A stretch of 64,000 nucleotides of DNA from Mycobacterium paraseoulense (GCF_010731655.1 NZ_AP022619.1:4650001-4714000); one strand, 5' to 3'; shown: positions 1 through 15,775, counted from the first letter of the stretch. Notes: generated from the sequence alone by a model not told the origin. Numbers and translations: made by a program.

Positions 1-61
1 CAAGCGCGGCGGAGCCGGGCGTGGCGGGTCGCGACCATCGGTGTAGGAGTAGAAATAAGCC

Positions 62-1072
62 GTGGCTGAACTAAAACTCGGATACAAAGCGTCCGCTGAA
101 CAATTCGCACCCCGTGAGCTCGTCGAACTGGCCGTCGCCGCCGAAGGTCACGGCATGGACAGCGCGACCGTCAGCGACCACTTCCAGCCGTGGCGGCACG
201 AGGGCGGGCATGCGCCCTTCTCGCTGGCGTGGATGACCGCCGTCGGCGAACGCACCGAGCGGATCGTCCTGGGCACCTCGGTCCTCACGCCGACCTTCCG
301 CTACAACCCGGCCGTCATCGCGCAGGCCTTCGCCACCATGGCCTGCCTGTACCCGGACCGGATCTTCCTGGGTGTGGGCACCGGCGAGGCGCTGAACGAG
401 ATCGCGACCGGATACGAGGGCGATTGGCCGGAGTTCAAGGAGCGGTTCGCCCGGCTGCGCGAGTCGGTGCGCCTGATGCGCGAGCTGTGGCGCGGGGACC
501 GCGTCGACTTCGACGGCGACTACTACCGGCTCAAGGGCGCCTCGATCTACGACGTGCCCGAGGGCGGCGTCCCGATCTACGTCGCCGCCGGCGGGCCGGC
601 GGTGGCGAAATACGCCGGGCGGGCCGGCGACGGCTTCATCTGCACCTCCGGCAAGGGCGAGGAGCTCTACAAGGACAAGCTGATCCCGGCGGTGAAAGAG
701 GGTGCGGCGGCCAACGACCGCAACGTCGACGACATCGACAAGATGATCGAGATCAAGATCTCCTACGACCCGGACCCCGAGCTGGCCCTGGAGAACACCC
801 GGTTCTGGGCGCCGCTGTCGCTGACCGCCGAACAGAAGCACAGCATCGACGACCCGATCGAGATGGAGAAGGCCGCCGACGCGTTGCCGATCGAGCAGGT
901 CGCCAAGCGCTGGATCGTCGCGTCCGACCCCGACGAGGCCGTCGAGAAGGTCAAGGCGTACGTCGACTGGGGGCTCAACCACCTGGTGTTCCACGCCCCC
1001 GGCCACGACCAGCGCCGGTTCCTGGAGCTCTTCGAGAAGGACCTGGCCCCCAGGCTGCGGCGACTTGGCTGA
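62..1072 (+). CDS. fgd1: F420-dependent glucose-6-phosphate dehydrogenase
   Basis: This cytosolic enzyme oxidises glucose-6-phosphate to 6-phosphogluconolactone and reduces coenzyme F420, supplying F420H2 to the cell's F420-dependent reductases. The 336-residue product has the usual length of mycobacterial Fgd1. The residues known from the M. tuberculosis structure fall at the same numbers: D39-H40 and W44 near the cofactor, E109, and K198, K259 and R283 for the phosphate. The start is GTG, with AGGAG at 45-49 as ribosome binding site. The 3' end overlaps pta by 8 bp, so the two are probably co-transcribed. The promoter is not visible because only 61 bases lie upstream. Identity is very secure. 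Confidence 0.97.
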   Translation: MAELKLGYKASAEQFAPRELVELAVAAEGHGMDSATVSDHFQPWRHEGGHAPFSLAWMTAVGERTERIVLGTSVLTPTFRYNPAVIAQAFATMACLYPDRIFLGVGTGEALNEIATGYEGDWPEFKERFARLRESVRLMRELWRGDRVDFDGDYYRLKGASIYDVPEGGVPIYVAAGGPAVAKYAGRAGDGFICTSGKGEELYKDKLIPAVKEGAAANDRNVDDIDKMIEIKISYDPDPELALENTRFWAPLSLTAEQKHSIDDPIEMEKAADALPIEQVAKRWIVASDPDEAVEKVKAYVDWGLNHLVFHAPGHDQRRFLELFEKDLAPRLRRLG

Positions 1073-3155
1073 GCCCGCCGCTCCTGCTTCAGGGATCTAC
1101 ATAGCCGCTCCGGAACCGGAGACCGGCAAGTCGACGATCGCGCTGGCGCTGCTGCACCGGTTGACCGCGACCGTCGCCAGGGTCGGCGTGTTCCGGCCCA
1201 TCACGCGGGTCACCGACGGCAAGGATCGCGACTACATCCTGGATCTGCTGCTGCGGCACACCACCGCGGGCCTGTCCTACGAGCAGTGCGTCGGCGTGAC
1301 GTACCAGCAGCTGCACGGCGACAACGACGCCGCGATCGCCACCATCGTCGACGCCTATCACGCGATGGCCGACGACTGCGACGCGGTGGTGATCGTCGGC
1401 AGCGACTACACCGACGTCGCGCGGCCCGCCGAGCTGTCGGTCAACGCCCGGATCGCCGTCAACCTCGGCGCGCCCGTGCTGCTCACGGTCAGCGGCCGCG
1501 GCCGCACGCCCGACGAGGTGGCGCGCGTCGTCGAGGCGTGTCTGGCCGAGCTGGCGGTCCAGCGCGCGCACGCCGCGGCGGTGGTGGCCAACCGCTGCGA
1601 GCCGGCCCGCCTGGGGGAGGTTGCCGAGGCGCTGGAGGCCTTTACCCAGCGCAGCTACGTGCTGCCCGAGGAGCCCCTGCTGTCCGCGCCGACGGTCGCC
1701 GAACTCGAGCGGGCGGTCAACGGAACGCCGGTCAGCGGTGAGGCATCGCTGCGCGAGCGTGAGGTCACCGGCGTGCTGGTCGCCGGGATGACCGCCGACC
1801 ACGTGCTGGAACGCCTGGGCGACGGCATGGCGGTCATCACCCCCGGCGACCGTTCCGACGTGGTGCTCGCCGTGGCCAGTGCCCATGGGGCCGAAGGCTT
1901 TCCATCGCTGTCGTGCATCGTGCTCAACGGTGGCTTCCCCCTCCACCCTTCCATCGCGGCGCTGGTCGCGGGGCTGCGGCTGCGCCTGCCCATCATCGCC
2001 ACCACGCTGGGCACCTACGACGCCGCCAGCGCGGCCGCCGCCGCCCGGGGCCGCGTCACGGCGAACTCGCAGCGCAAGATCGACACCGCGCTGGAGCTGA
2101 TGGACCGCTACGTCGACATCTCGGATCTTTTGGCGCAGCTTGCCATTCCGATACCCACCGTGACCACACCGCAGATGTTCATCCACCGGCTCACGCTGCA
2201 GGCGCGTGCGGACCGCAAGCACATCGTGCTGCCCGAGGGCGACGACGACCGCATCCTCAAGTCGGCCGGCCGCGTGCTGCAGCGCCGCGTCGCCGACCTC
2301 ACCGTGCTGGGCGACGAGGCCCAGATCCGCCAGCGTTCGGGGGAACTCGGCGTCGACCTCGACGGTGCGCAGGTGATGGACCCACGCACCAGCGAGCTGC
2401 GCTTCCGGTTCGCCGACCAGTACGCCGAATTGCGCAAGGCCAAGGGCGTCAACGTCGAGCACGCGCGCGAGATCATGCGCGACGCAACATATTTCGGCAC
2501 CATGTTGGTGTACAACGGCATGGTCGACGGCATGGTGTCCGGGGCCGCGCACACCACGGCGCACACCGTTCGGCCCGCCTTCGAGATCATCAAGACCGTC
2601 CCCGACGTCTCCACTGTGTCGAGCATCTTCCTGATGTGCCTGCCCGATCGCGTGCTGGCATACGGCGACTGCGCGATCATCCCCAACCCGACGCCCGAGC
2701 AGCTCGCCGACATCGCGATCTCCTCCGCGCGCACCGCGGCGCGGTTCGGCATCGAACCGCGGGTCGCGATGCTGTCATACTCCACCGGGGCATCGGGCAC
2801 CGGCGCGGACGTCGAGAAGGTCAGGAAGGCAACGGATCTGGTTCGGCAAAGGGCCCCGCAGCTGCCCGTCGAGGGACCGATCCAGTACGACGCCGCGATA
2901 GAACCGTCCGTCGCGGCCACCAAGCTCCGCGACTCACCGGTGGCCGGGCACGCCACGGTGCTGGTCTTCCCCGACCTCAACACCGGTAACAACACCTACA
3001 AGGCCGTCCAGCGCAGCGCCGGGGCGATCGCGATCGGGCCGGTGCTGCAGGGCCTGCGCAAGCCGGTGAACGACCTGTCCCGCGGCGCCCTCGTCGAGGA
3101 CATCGTGAATACCATCGCCATCACCGCGATTCAGGCGCAGGGCATCCGTGACTAG
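1065..3155 (+). CDS. pta: Phosphate acetyltransferase
   Basis: Pta interconverts acetyl-CoA and acetyl phosphate, the first step of the Pta-AckA acetate pathway. The 696-residue product is the long form: an N-terminal P-loop-like dethiobiotin-synthetase fold with [10 protein letters not shown] near residue 15, a central DRTGG-type domain, and a C-terminal PTA/PTB catalytic domain from about residue 370 (for example [10 protein letters not shown]). The start is TTG at 1065, inside the last codons of fgd1 (8-bp overlap), which suggests translational coupling. The N-terminus after it resembles known mycobacterial Pta. The stop overlaps ackA by 8 bp. Confidence 0.95.
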   Translation: MAEPAAPASGIYIAAPEPETGKSTIALALLHRLTATVARVGVFRPITRVTDGKDRDYILDLLLRHTTAGLSYEQCVGVTYQQLHGDNDAAIATIVDAYHAMADDCDAVVIVGSDYTDVARPAELSVNARIAVNLGAPVLLTVSGRGRTPDEVARVVEACLAELAVQRAHAAAVVANRCEPARLGEVAEALEAFTQRSYVLPEEPLLSAPTVAELERAVNGTPVSGEASLREREVTGVLVAGMTADHVLERLGDGMAVITPGDRSDVVLAVASAHGAEGFPSLSCIVLNGGFPLHPSIAALVAGLRLRLPIIATTLGTYDAASAAAAARGRVTANSQRKIDTALELMDRYVDISDLLAQLAIPIPTVTTPQMFIHRLTLQARADRKHIVLPEGDDDRILKSAGRVLQRRVADLTVLGDEAQIRQRSGELGVDLDGAQVMDPRTSELRFRFADQYAELRKAKGVNVEHAREIMRDATYFGTMLVYNGMVDGMVSGAAHTTAHTVRPAFEIIKTVPDVSTVSSIFLMCLPDRVLAYGDCAIIPNPTPEQLADIAISSARTAARFGIEPRVAMLSYSTGASGTGADVEKVRKATDLVRQRAPQLPVEGPIQYDAAIEPSVAATKLRDSPVAGHATVLVFPDLNTGNNTYKAVQRSAGAIAIGPVLQGLRKPVNDLSRGALVEDIVNTIAITAIQAQGIRD

Positions 3156-4305
3156 CGCCGACCGCGTTGTGCTGGTGATCAACTCGGGCTCGTCCTCGCT
3201 GAAATACCAGTTGGTCGACCCCGACTCCGGCGCGGCCCGCGCCACCGGCAACGTCGAACGGATCGGGGAGGAGTCCTCACCGGTCCGCGACCACGACGCC
3301 GCGCTGCGCCAAGCGTTCGATGCGCTGTCCGAGCAGGGCATCGACCTGCGCACCTGCGGGCTGGTGGCGGTGGGACATCGAGTCGTGCACGGCGGCAACA
3401 CCTTTTACAAGCCCACGCGGGTGGATGACGCGGTGATCGGCAAGCTCACCGAATTGTCGGAACTGGCGCCGCTGCACAATCCGCCGGCGATCAAGGGGAT
3501 CGAGGTGGCCCGCAAGCTGCTGCCGGAGGTTATGCACATCGCGGTGTTCGACACCGCGTTCTTTCACGACATGCCGCCCGCCGCCGCCACCTATGCCATC
3601 GACCGCGGCTTGGCCGAACGCTGGCAGATCCGCCGGTACGGTTTCCACGGCACGTCGCACCGGTACGTGAGCGAGCAGGCCGCCGCCTTCCTGGAGCGGC
3701 CGCTGCGGGGCACCAAACAGATTGTGCTGCACCTGGGTAACGGCTGCTCGGCGTCGGCGATCGCCGGTACCCGTCCCCTGGACACCTCGATGGGTCTGAC
3801 GCCCCTGGAGGGCCTGGTGATGGGCACCCGCAGCGGCGATATCGACCCCAGCATCGTCGGCTACCTCTGCCACACCGCGAACATGAGCGTCGACGAGGTC
3901 GAGTCCATGCTCAACCAGCGGTCGGGGATGCTGGGCCTGTCTGGCGAGCGCGATTTCCGGCGGCTGCGCACCATGATCGAATCCGGCGACGGTGCCGCGC
4001 AATTGGCCTACAGCGTGTTCACCCACCGGCTGCGCAAATACATCGGCGCCTACCTGGCCGTGCTCGGGCACACCGATGCCATCACCTTCACCGGTGGCAT
4101 CGGGGAGAACGACGCGGCGGTGCGTCGCGACGCGCTGGCCGGCCTGGAGGAGCTGGGCGTGGTGCTCGACGAGCGCCGAAACCTCGGCGGCGGCAAGGGC
4201 GCCCGGCAGATCTCCGCCGAGGAGTCCCCGATCGCCGTGCTGGTGATCCCGACCAACGAGGAGCTCGCGATCGCCCGCGACTGCGTCAGCGCGCTGGGCG
4301 GTTAG
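3148..4305 (+). CDS. ackA: Acetate kinase
   Basis: AckA converts acetyl phosphate and ADP to acetate and ATP, or the reverse, and completes the pathway begun by Pta directly upstream. The 385-residue protein carries the family signatures: NSGSSSLKY at the N-terminus (first nucleotide-fold strand and phosphate loop), [15 protein letters not shown], and FTGGIGEN near the C-terminus. It starts at GTG 3148, 8 bp inside pta, so fgd1-pta-ackA looks like one transcription unit. No strong hairpin directly follows the stop; the imperfect inverted repeat at 4325-4417 may serve as its end. Confidence 0.96.
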   Translation: MTSADRVVLVINSGSSSLKYQLVDPDSGAARATGNVERIGEESSPVRDHDAALRQAFDALSEQGIDLRTCGLVAVGHRVVHGGNTFYKPTRVDDAVIGKLTELSELAPLHNPPAIKGIEVARKLLPEVMHIAVFDTAFFHDMPPAAATYAIDRGLAERWQIRRYGFHGTSHRYVSEQAAAFLERPLRGTKQIVLHLGNGCSASAIAGTRPLDTSMGLTPLEGLVMGTRSGDIDPSIVGYLCHTANMSVDEVESMLNQRSGMLGLSGERDFRRLRTMIESGDGAAQLAYSVFTHRLRKYIGAYLAVLGHTDAITFTGGIGENDAAVRRDALAGLEELGVVLDERRNLGGGKGARQISAEESPIAVLVIPTNEELAIARDCVSALGG

Positions 4306-4324
4306 GCGGTCCCCCTTTTCGCTC

Positions 4325-4417
4325 AGTGTGCGGTCACGGCTTTGAATGTGGGTTCACGGCGGTACATTCGGCCGATTTCCGCCACCAGCGCACACGCAAA
4401 GCCCTGAGTACACACTC
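4325..4417. repeat. Imperfect inverted repeat of the GTGTGCG...CTTTGA family
   Basis: The left arm 4325-4352 and right arm about 4390-4417 are inverted copies matching at about 21 of 28 positions, separated by roughly 37 bases. Both arms contain the core CGGCTTTGA or its complement next to GTGTG/CACAC words. The same core builds the stronger hairpin at 5322-5398, on the other side of the broken endonuclease-like gene, so the two are probably copies of one dispersed element. It may also terminate the ackA transcript. Confidence 0.55.
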
Positions 4418-4474
4418 GGTTGCCCTGTGCATAGCGGCAATCGCGACGCGTGGTTGATATGCGACCGTTCGTGA

Positions 4475-5334
4475 GTGGAGCGAGGCGAACCGTTCATCGG
4501 CAGCGAGGCCCTGGAGTCGTGCGTGTTGAGCCGTCATCAACTGCGGGCGCGTTATCGTGCGGTCTTCCCGAACGTTTACGTGTCCAACGACGCCCCGCTG
4601 TCTCTTGAGCAGCGAATCTCCGCCGCCTGGCTGTGGTCAGGGCGGACGGCGACGATCGTGGGCGCGGCCGCCGCCAGATTGCATGGCACCGAATGGATTC
4701 CCGACGATGTGCCGGTCGAGTTGAACCACACCAACACCCGTCCACCCCGGGGCGTGCTGACGCGGCGCGATCGATTGCTCGACGGCGAGACGCAGGTCAT
4801 GGGCCGCTACGCCGTCAGCACGCCCGAGCGCACCGCCTTCGACATCGGCCGGCGTGGGCGGTGCGCTCGGCCGTGGCGCGCCTCGACGCGTTGGCCAGGG
4901 CGACGGGTTTCAAGGTCGACGACGTGCTGCGCGCAGCGCGGTGCCATCCCGGCTCACCGGGCCTGCGGCGGCTGGAAACCGCGCTGCGGCTGGTGGACGC
5001 CGGCGCCCAGTCGCCGCGCGAGAGCTACCTGCGACTGCTCCTCATCGATGCCGGGCTCCCGCGGCCGCAGACCCAGATACCGGTGCTGGGTGTCGACGGA
5101 ATTCCGGTCGCCTACCTCGACCTCGGCTGGCGGGAGTCCATGGTCGCCGTCGAATACGACGGCGACCAACACCGCACGGACAGAAGGCAATACGTCAAGG
5201 ACATTCGGCGGCTCGAAATGTTGGAGCGGATCGGGTGGGTCGTCGTGCGGGTGATCGCCGAGGACCGTCCCGCCGCTGTCGTGCGCCGGGTTCGGGCAGC
5301 GCTGGCCGCATCGAGTGTGCGTTCGCGGCTTTGA
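4475..5334 (+). pseudogene. Frameshifted DUF559 endonuclease-like protein with AbiEi-like N-terminus
   Basis: Two overlapping frames together make one protein of about 285 residues. The first frame starts at GTG 4475 and encodes a winged-helix/AbiEi-antitoxin-like region (MERGEPFIGSEAL, then SRHQLRARYRAVFPNVY) up to FDIGRR near 4850. The second frame continues from about 4855 with WAVRSAVARLDALARAT and ends in a DUF559, very-short-patch-repair-like nuclease domain containing VEYDGDQHR, with stop at 5332-5334. The change of frame fits loss of one base (or gain of two) around 4840-4865. Related mycobacterial genes are usually intact single frames. A sequencing error or programmed frameshift is possible, but a broken gene is the simplest reading. 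Function in life is unknown; an orphan antitoxin-like or nuclease role is inference. Confidence 0.7.
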
Positions 5335-5398
5335 GTGTGCGCTCAGGGTGGGGCTTCTCGGCGTGTCGCCGCCCTGGACGCACACTCAACGCCGCGAA
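5322..5398. terminator. Long hairpin between convergent genes
   Basis: Arms 5322-5348 and 5372-5398 match at 24 of 27 inverted positions around a 23-base loop. The arm contains CGCGGCTTTGAGTGTGCGC. It begins inside the last codons of the frameshifted gene, whose stop is 5332-5334, and ends 21 bases before the 3' end of pknG, which runs the other way. A stem this strong could end transcription from both sides. There is no T-run, so it may instead be a mobile palindromic repeat related to 4325-4417. Confidence 0.55.
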
Positions 5399-5419
5399 GG
5401 TGACGCGACGCAGAGACCC

Positions 5420-9992
<4,573 letters not shown>

Positions 9993-10114
9993 GTGTGATC
10001 AGCCCTCATTCTTTCGCGGCCACTGGAACGCTGCACGAAACTCTATAAGCGAATTCTAAGAGAATGTTGCGCCGGATGGGTGGAGGCAGACCAATTGACC
10101 AGCCGTCACGTGCA

Positions 10115-10120
10115 TATCCT
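10115..10120 (+). promoter_or_regulatory. -10 element (TATCCT) for leaderless mutT3
   Basis: TATCCT fits the mycobacterial TANNNT -10 pattern and ends 6 bases before the GTG at 10127, so transcription should begin at or very near the start codon. A TTGACC lies at 10095-10100, but the spacing of 14 is short for a -35. No ribosome binding site precedes the GTG, as expected for a leaderless message. Confidence 0.5.
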
Positions 10121-10126
10121 GGACCC

Positions 10127-10753
10127 GTGCAGGGCGACGGTGACGGTTGGGTGGTTTCCGACAGCGGCGGCCACTACTGGGGCCGCTACGGCGCCGCGGG
10201 TCTGTTGCTGCGGGCCCCGCGGCCGGACGGCATGCCCGCGGTGCTGCTGCAGCATCGGGCGGTGTGGAGCCACCAGGGCGGGACCTGGGGCCTGCCGGGC
10301 GGTGCCCGCGACAGCCACGAGACTCCGGAGGAGACCGCGGTGCGCGAGGCGCAGGAGGAGGCGGGCCTGGACGGCGAGCGGCTGACCGTGCGGTCGACGG
10401 TGGTCACGGCCGAGGTCGCGGGCCTCGGCGGCGCGCGCTGGACCTACACCACGGTCGTCGCCGACGCCACCGAGTTGCTGCGGACCGTTCCCAACGGGGA
10501 GAGCGCCGAGATGCGCTGGGTCGCCGAGGACGAGGTGGCCGGGCTGCCGCTGCATCCGGGCTTCGCGGCGAGCTGGCACCGGCTGCGCACGGCCACGGCG
10601 CTGGTGCCGCTGGGGCACGCCGACGAGCGGCGCCGGCACCTGCCCCGGACCGTCGAGATCGACGACGGAGTGTTCGTTTGGTGTGTGCCGGGCGAGGCCG
10701 ATCACGCGCCCCTGCATCCGCGGATCAACTCGCTGCTGCAAGCGCTGACCTGA
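10127..10753 (+). CDS. mutT3: Nudix hydrolase MutT3
   Basis: MutT3 belongs to the Nudix enzymes that remove oxidised nucleotides such as 8-oxo-dGTP from the pool. The full Nudix box GX5EX7REUXEEXGU is present, from GARDSHE to REAQEEAGL. The start chosen is GTG 10127, giving 208 residues beginning [14 protein letters not shown]; an in-frame start at 10064 would add 21 residues but would contain the -10 element. The C-terminal domain (about residues 130-208) matches mycobacterial MutT3 rather than MutT1 or MutT2. The last 29 bases overlap the convergent thiE. Confidence 0.9.
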   Translation: MQGDGDGWVVSDSGGHYWGRYGAAGLLLRAPRPDGMPAVLLQHRAVWSHQGGTWGLPGGARDSHETPEETAVREAQEEAGLDGERLTVRSTVVTAEVAGLGGARWTYTTVVADATELLRTVPNGESAEMRWVAEDEVAGLPLHPGFAASWHRLRTATALVPLGHADERRRHLPRTVEIDDGVFVWCVPGEADHAPLHPRINSLLQALT

Positions 10754-11396
10754 GCCGCCGCGCCGCGGCCCGTGGGTCGGCGGCCGCGGTGATCGCGCGA
10801 ACCACCACGATGCGGCGGGCGCCGGCCGCGAGCACCTCGGGCAGCCGCTGCTCGTCGATCCCACCGATGGCGAACCACGGCTTCTGGGTGCCCAGGTTCG
10901 CGGCGGCCCGCACCAGGCCCAGGCCCGGCGCCGCGCGCCCCGGCTTGGTCGGGGTCGGCCAGCAGGGGCCGACGCAGAAGTAGTCAGGCGCGCCGGCGGC
11001 CGCCGCGGCGGCCTGGTCGGCATCGTGGCTGGACAGGCCGAGCAGCGTGTCCGGGCCGACGATCTCGCGCGCGGTGTCCGGGGGCAGGTCGCCCTGGCCC
11101 AGGTGCAGCACGTCGGCGCCGGCCGCGCGGGCGATGTCCGCCCGGTCGTTGACCGCGAACAGGGCGCCGTGCCGGCGCGCCGCGTCGGCCAGGATCTCGC
11201 ACGCGGCCAGCTCGTCGCGCGCCTCGAGGGGCCCGAACCGCTGCTCGCCGGGGGACCCCTTGTCGCGCAGCTGGATGATGTCGACGCCGCCGGCCAGGGC
11301 GGCGTCCGCGAACCGGGCCAGATCGCCACGCTCCCGGCGCGCGTCGGTGCAGAGATAAAGCCGCGCCGCGGCCAGCCGGGAAACTCGCTGATGCAC
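10725..11396 (-). CDS. thiE: Thiamine-phosphate synthase
   Basis: ThiE joins hydroxymethylpyrimidine diphosphate and thiazole phosphate to form thiamine phosphate. The 223-residue TIM-barrel protein shows [34 protein letters not shown] and FAIGGID, the usual substrate- and phosphate-binding segments. The start is GTG 11396, 6 bases behind a TAGCGT -10 on the minus strand, so the message is probably leaderless and outside riboswitch control, unlike thiO. The 3' end overlaps convergent mutT3 by 29 bp. It faces away from thiO-thiS-thiG, which make its thiazole substrate. Confidence 0.95.
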   Translation of the reverse strand: MHQRVSRLAAARLYLCTDARRERGDLARFADAALAGGVDIIQLRDKGSPGEQRFGPLEARDELAACEILADAARRHGALFAVNDRADIARAAGADVLHLGQGDLPPDTAREIVGPDTLLGLSSHDADQAAAAAAGAPDYFCVGPCWPTPTKPGRAAPGLGLVRAAANLGTQKPWFAIGGIDEQRLPEVLAAGARRIVVVRAITAAADPRAAARRLRSALAAAS

Positions 11397-11402
11397 ACCG
11401 CG

Positions 11403-11420
11403 ACGCTAGCGCGCTAGCGT
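11403..11420. promoter_or_regulatory. Perfect 18-bp palindrome with a -10 element on each strand
   Basis: ACGCTAGCGCGCTAGCGT reads the same on both strands. It places TAGCGT on the minus strand at 11408-11403, 6 bases before the thiE GTG, and TAGCGT on the plus strand at 11415-11420, which would start the riboswitch leader of thiO near 11427. TGCACA at 11392-11397 is a fair plus-strand -35 at 17-base spacing. The palindrome therefore looks like a symmetric bidirectional promoter, or an operator laid over it. Confidence 0.6.
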
Positions 11421-11443
11421 GGAAGCCGAAGAACTCAGTGAGA

Positions 11444-11552
11444 CACGGGAGTCCCGGGTAGCCATCTGCGGGGCTGAGAGTGGGCACAGCCGGGGTCAAC
11501 AGGACCTGCCCTTACCGTCACACCTGATCCGGGTCATGCCGGCGAAGGGAGG
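11444..11552 (+). ncRNA. TPP riboswitch (THI element) upstream of thiO
   Basis: The leader contains the conserved aptamer parts in order: CGGGAGTCCCGG near 11446, GGGGCTGAGAG at 11470-11480, and CACCTGATCCGGGTCATGCC followed by GGCGAAGGGAGG ending at 11552. The last strand includes the AGGGAGG ribosome binding site of thiO, whose ATG is 7 bases further on. Thiamine pyrophosphate binding should therefore hide the site and block translation of thiO-thiS-thiG. Confidence 0.93.
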
Positions 11553-11558
11553 CCAAGG

Positions 11559-12568
11559 ATGCCGACAGACCATGGGTCGTTGGCCGTCATCGGCGGCGGC
11601 GTCATCGGGCTCGCGGTGGCGCGCCGAGCGGCGCTGGCCGGCTGGGCGGTGCGGGTGCACCGCACCGCCGACAAGGGCGCGTCCTGGGTCGCCGGCGGCA
11701 TGCTGGCCCCGCACAGCGAAGGCTGGCCCGGCGAGGAACGGCTGCTGCAACTGGGTCTGGAGTCGCTGCGGCTGTGGCGGGAGGGTGGCTTCCTGGACGG
11801 GCTGCCGCCGGAAGTGGTGACCGCCCGGGAGTCGCTGGTGGTGGCCGTCGACCGCGCCGACGTGGCGGACCTGCAGACCGTCGCCGACTGGTTGTCGGCG
11901 CAGGGGCATCCGGTGATCTGGGAGTCGGCCGCCCGAGAACTGGAACCGCTGCTGGCGCAAGGCATCCGGCACGGCTTTCGCGCGCCCACCGAGCTTGCGG
12001 TGGACAACCGCGCGGTGCTGGATGCGCTGTCCGCGGAATGCGAGCGACTCGGGGTGCGCTGGGCGCCGCCCGCGCACGACCTGACGGTCGACGGCGACGC
12101 GGTGGTGATCGCCAACGGCATCGACGCCCCCGCGCTGTGGCCGGGCCTGCCGGTGCGCCCGGTCAAGGGCGAGGTGTTGCGCCTGCGCTGGCGGCGGGGC
12201 TGTATGCCGGTGCCGCAGCGCGTCATTCGCGCGCGTGTGCACGGGCGCCAGGTGTACCTGGTTCCCCGCGCGGACGGGGTGGTCGTCGGGGCCACCCAGT
12301 ACGAGCACGGGCGCGACACGGCCCCGGTGGTCTCGGGGGTGCGCGACCTGCTCGACGACGCCTGTGCGGTGTTGCCGGCTCTGGGCGAGTACGAGCTGGC
12401 CGAGTGTGCCGCCGGGCTGCGCCCGATGACACCGGACAACCTGCCGCTGGTGCAACGCCTGGACGAGCGGACCCTGGTCGCCGGCGGTCACGGCCGATCC
12501 GGGTTTCTGCTGGCGCCGTGGACGGCGGAGCAGATTTTGTCCGAACTGGCCCCGGTCGGAGCCCGGTC

Positions 12569-12572
<4 letters not shown>
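11559..12572 (+). CDS. thiO: Glycine oxidase ThiO
   Basis: ThiO is an FAD enzyme that oxidises glycine to dehydroglycine for thiazole synthesis by ThiG. The 337-residue protein starts with a Rossmann dinucleotide fold (AVIGGGVIGLAVARR, residues about 7-21) and has the DAO-family substrate domain and a late FAD-contact segment near AAGLRPMTPDNLPL. The ATG at 11559 follows the AGGGAGG site embedded in the riboswitch. Its stop overlaps thiS (ATGA). Confidence 0.95.
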
Positions 12573-14269
<1,697 letters not shown>

Positions 14270-14273
14270 CGGG

Positions 14274-14795
14274 TCAGCCGTTCGTGCGCCACCACTGGTA
14301 GAGGGCGTTGACGTCCGAGTTGGACGAGGTGAGGTGGCCCAGAACGTTCTTGGCGTCGGTGGTCCAGGTCAACACCGCGTAGTTCTTGTAGGTGCCGCAG
14401 GCGATCTGCCCGCCCGTCTGGCCGTTCTGCTTCCACGTTCCCGGCGACTGCCCGGCGTCGCCGCACGCGGCCAGCGACACGTCTTTGATGGTTGAGCTGA
14501 ACGCGGAAGCCAGATTCGTGCCGTTGGAGAACAGGGCATATACGCCGGAGCCCGGCCCGCTGGGGTCGGGGCTCTGCCCGCACAGGAGCTCGGCGAGTTC
14601 GCCGGATTCGGTCAACTCCTGCGGCTTGCAGTTGTTGAGGCCGTAGCCCTTCGACAGGTTGGCTGCCAGGGTGTTCATATCGGCGGCGGTGCCGGTGTTG
14701 GGTTCGGCGACCGCGGGGCCGGCACCCGCGAAAGCCAAACTGCCGGTGAGGGCTGCGGCCGACACGGCGCGCAGCGCGGTGGTGAGATGTGACAT
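14274..14795 (-). CDS. Secreted four-cysteine protein, tandem copy 1
   Basis: This 173-residue exported protein has a clear signal peptide ending near GPAVAEPN (cleavage about residue 30). The mature part has four cysteines (NNCKP, LLCGQ, AACGD, IACGT), likely two disulfides. It is clearly homologous to the protein encoded next to it at 14856-15383. Both share LSKGYGLNNC, QSPDPSGP, DxGQSP and a YQWW-R-NG C-terminus. The fold resembles the extracellular domain of some mycobacterial Ser/Thr kinases, from memory, but there is no kinase here. ATG 14795 follows an AGGGAG site. Function is unknown. Confidence 0.8.
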   Translation of the reverse strand: MSHLTTALRAVSAAALTGSLAFAGAGPAVAEPNTGTAADMNTLAANLSKGYGLNNCKPQELTESGELAELLCGQSPDPSGPGSGVYALFSNGTNLASAFSSTIKDVSLAACGDAGQSPGTWKQNGQTGGQIACGTYKNYAVLTWTTDAKNVLGHLTSSNSDVNALYQWWRTNG

Positions 14796-14855
14796 TTCCG
14801 TTGACTCCCTGCGGTTGTTGGTTGATACAGAAACCCCTGCCCCCCAACTGGAACG

Positions 14856-15383
14856 TCAGCCGTTGGCCCGCCACCACTGGTAAAGCGCCGCGGCGTCGCT
14901 GTTGGATCCGCGGATGTAGCTCAAGATGTTCTTGGCCTCCGTGGTCCAAATGATCTCGGCGGCGTTCTGATACGTCCCACACGCCACCTGCCCGGCGTTG
15001 CCGCTGTCGCTGCCCTGGTGCCAGCTGGTGGGGGACTGGCCGCTGTCCCCGCAGGCGCCCAGCACGTCGTCTTTGATGCTGGCCTTGAACGAGCCGGCCA
15101 GGTTCTCGCCGTTGTTGAACAGGATGTACTTGGCCTGGACCGGACCGCTCGGGTCGGGGCTCTGCGCGCACGTCAGCGACGCCAATTCGCCGGCGGTGAT
15201 GCTCTGAGCGGTGCAGTTGTTCAGCCCGTAGCCCTTGGACAGCGACGCTGCGAGGGTGTTGATGTCCGACGGGCTGCCGGTATTAGCGGGATCCGCGGTT
15301 GCGGTGCCGATGCCCGCTAAGGCGCAGCCGCCCACGAGCGCCGCGACCGTGGCGGCCCCTAGCGCGTTGCTGAGGTGGGACAT
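14856..15383 (-). CDS. Secreted four-cysteine protein, tandem copy 2
   Basis: This 175-residue secreted protein is upstream of, and paralogous to, the gene at 14274-14795. It has a signal peptide ending near TATADPAN and four cysteines at matching places (NNCTA, LTCAQ, GACGD, VACGT). It shares the opening MSHL, the LSKGYGLNNC motif and the YQWWRANG end. Sixty bases separate the two genes, so they may be co-transcribed, but each has its own ribosome binding site (AGGAGT here). A cell-surface or extracellular role is inferred from the signal peptide only. Confidence 0.8.
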   Translation of the reverse strand: MSHLSNALGAATVAALVGGCALAGIGTATADPANTGSPSDINTLAASLSKGYGLNNCTAQSITAGELASLTCAQSPDPSGPVQAKYILFNNGENLAGSFKASIKDDVLGACGDSGQSPTSWHQGSDSGNAGQVACGTYQNAAEIIWTTEAKNILSYIRGSNSDAAALYQWWRANG

Positions 15384-15538
15384 CCTGTGACTCCTAGGCG
15401 GTTGTCGGACCGGCGTCGCTCACCGGAGAAACGCGCATCCGTTAAGTAGGGATCGTAGGGCTGTGTCGGGACAAAGCAACACATTCCGTTGGAAATTGTC
15501 TGTCTGGGCATCCTTTTCGGCGCCGCGACGCGACGGCG

Positions 15539-15572
15539 TTGACCGGCCGTTTCGAAACGCGCTGACGGTCAA
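15539..15572. promoter_or_regulatory. Nested dyad in the long intergenic region
   Basis: TTGACCG at 15539-15545 is repeated in inverse as CGGTCAA at 15566-15572. Almost centred between them is the perfect 12-bp palindrome CGTTTCGAAACG (15548-15559). This lies in the 392-base gap between the divergent secreted-protein pair and the CD225 gene, so it is a candidate operator for either. The regulator is unknown. Confidence 0.35.
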
Positions 15573-15653
15573 TTCGTTTCGCGCGTCGGGTCGCGTTCGG
15601 CCGGGGCGGCGGAGCCGGGCCGGCCGAAGAACGGGGCCGCGACGCGAATCAGG

Positions 15654-15682
15654 CCGCCCCTGGCGCCGCGCGTCAGGGGCGG
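15654..15682. other. GC-rich hairpin upstream of the CD225 gene
   Basis: CCGCCCCTG (15654-15662) and CAGGGGCGG (15674-15682) form a perfect 9-bp stem with an 11-base loop. It lies about 45 bases before a likely -10 (TATGGT, 15726-15731) for the CD225 gene. It could stop transcription entering from upstream or be a protein-binding site. The rest of the 15384-15775 gap shows no gene I can support. Confidence 0.35.
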
Positions 15683-15775
15683 GAGGGATTTTCAAATTGC
15701 TAGTGCCGCCGCGACTCTGGTCGGGTATGGTTAGCACCGCTTCACGCCAGCTAACTTCTCGGGACTGGAGAATCC

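Noticed and set aside
1089..2564. Long open frame on the minus strand inside pta
   Set aside because: Its product is rich in Arg, Gly and His with no motif, and pta on the plus strand is certain. This is a GC-rich shadow frame.
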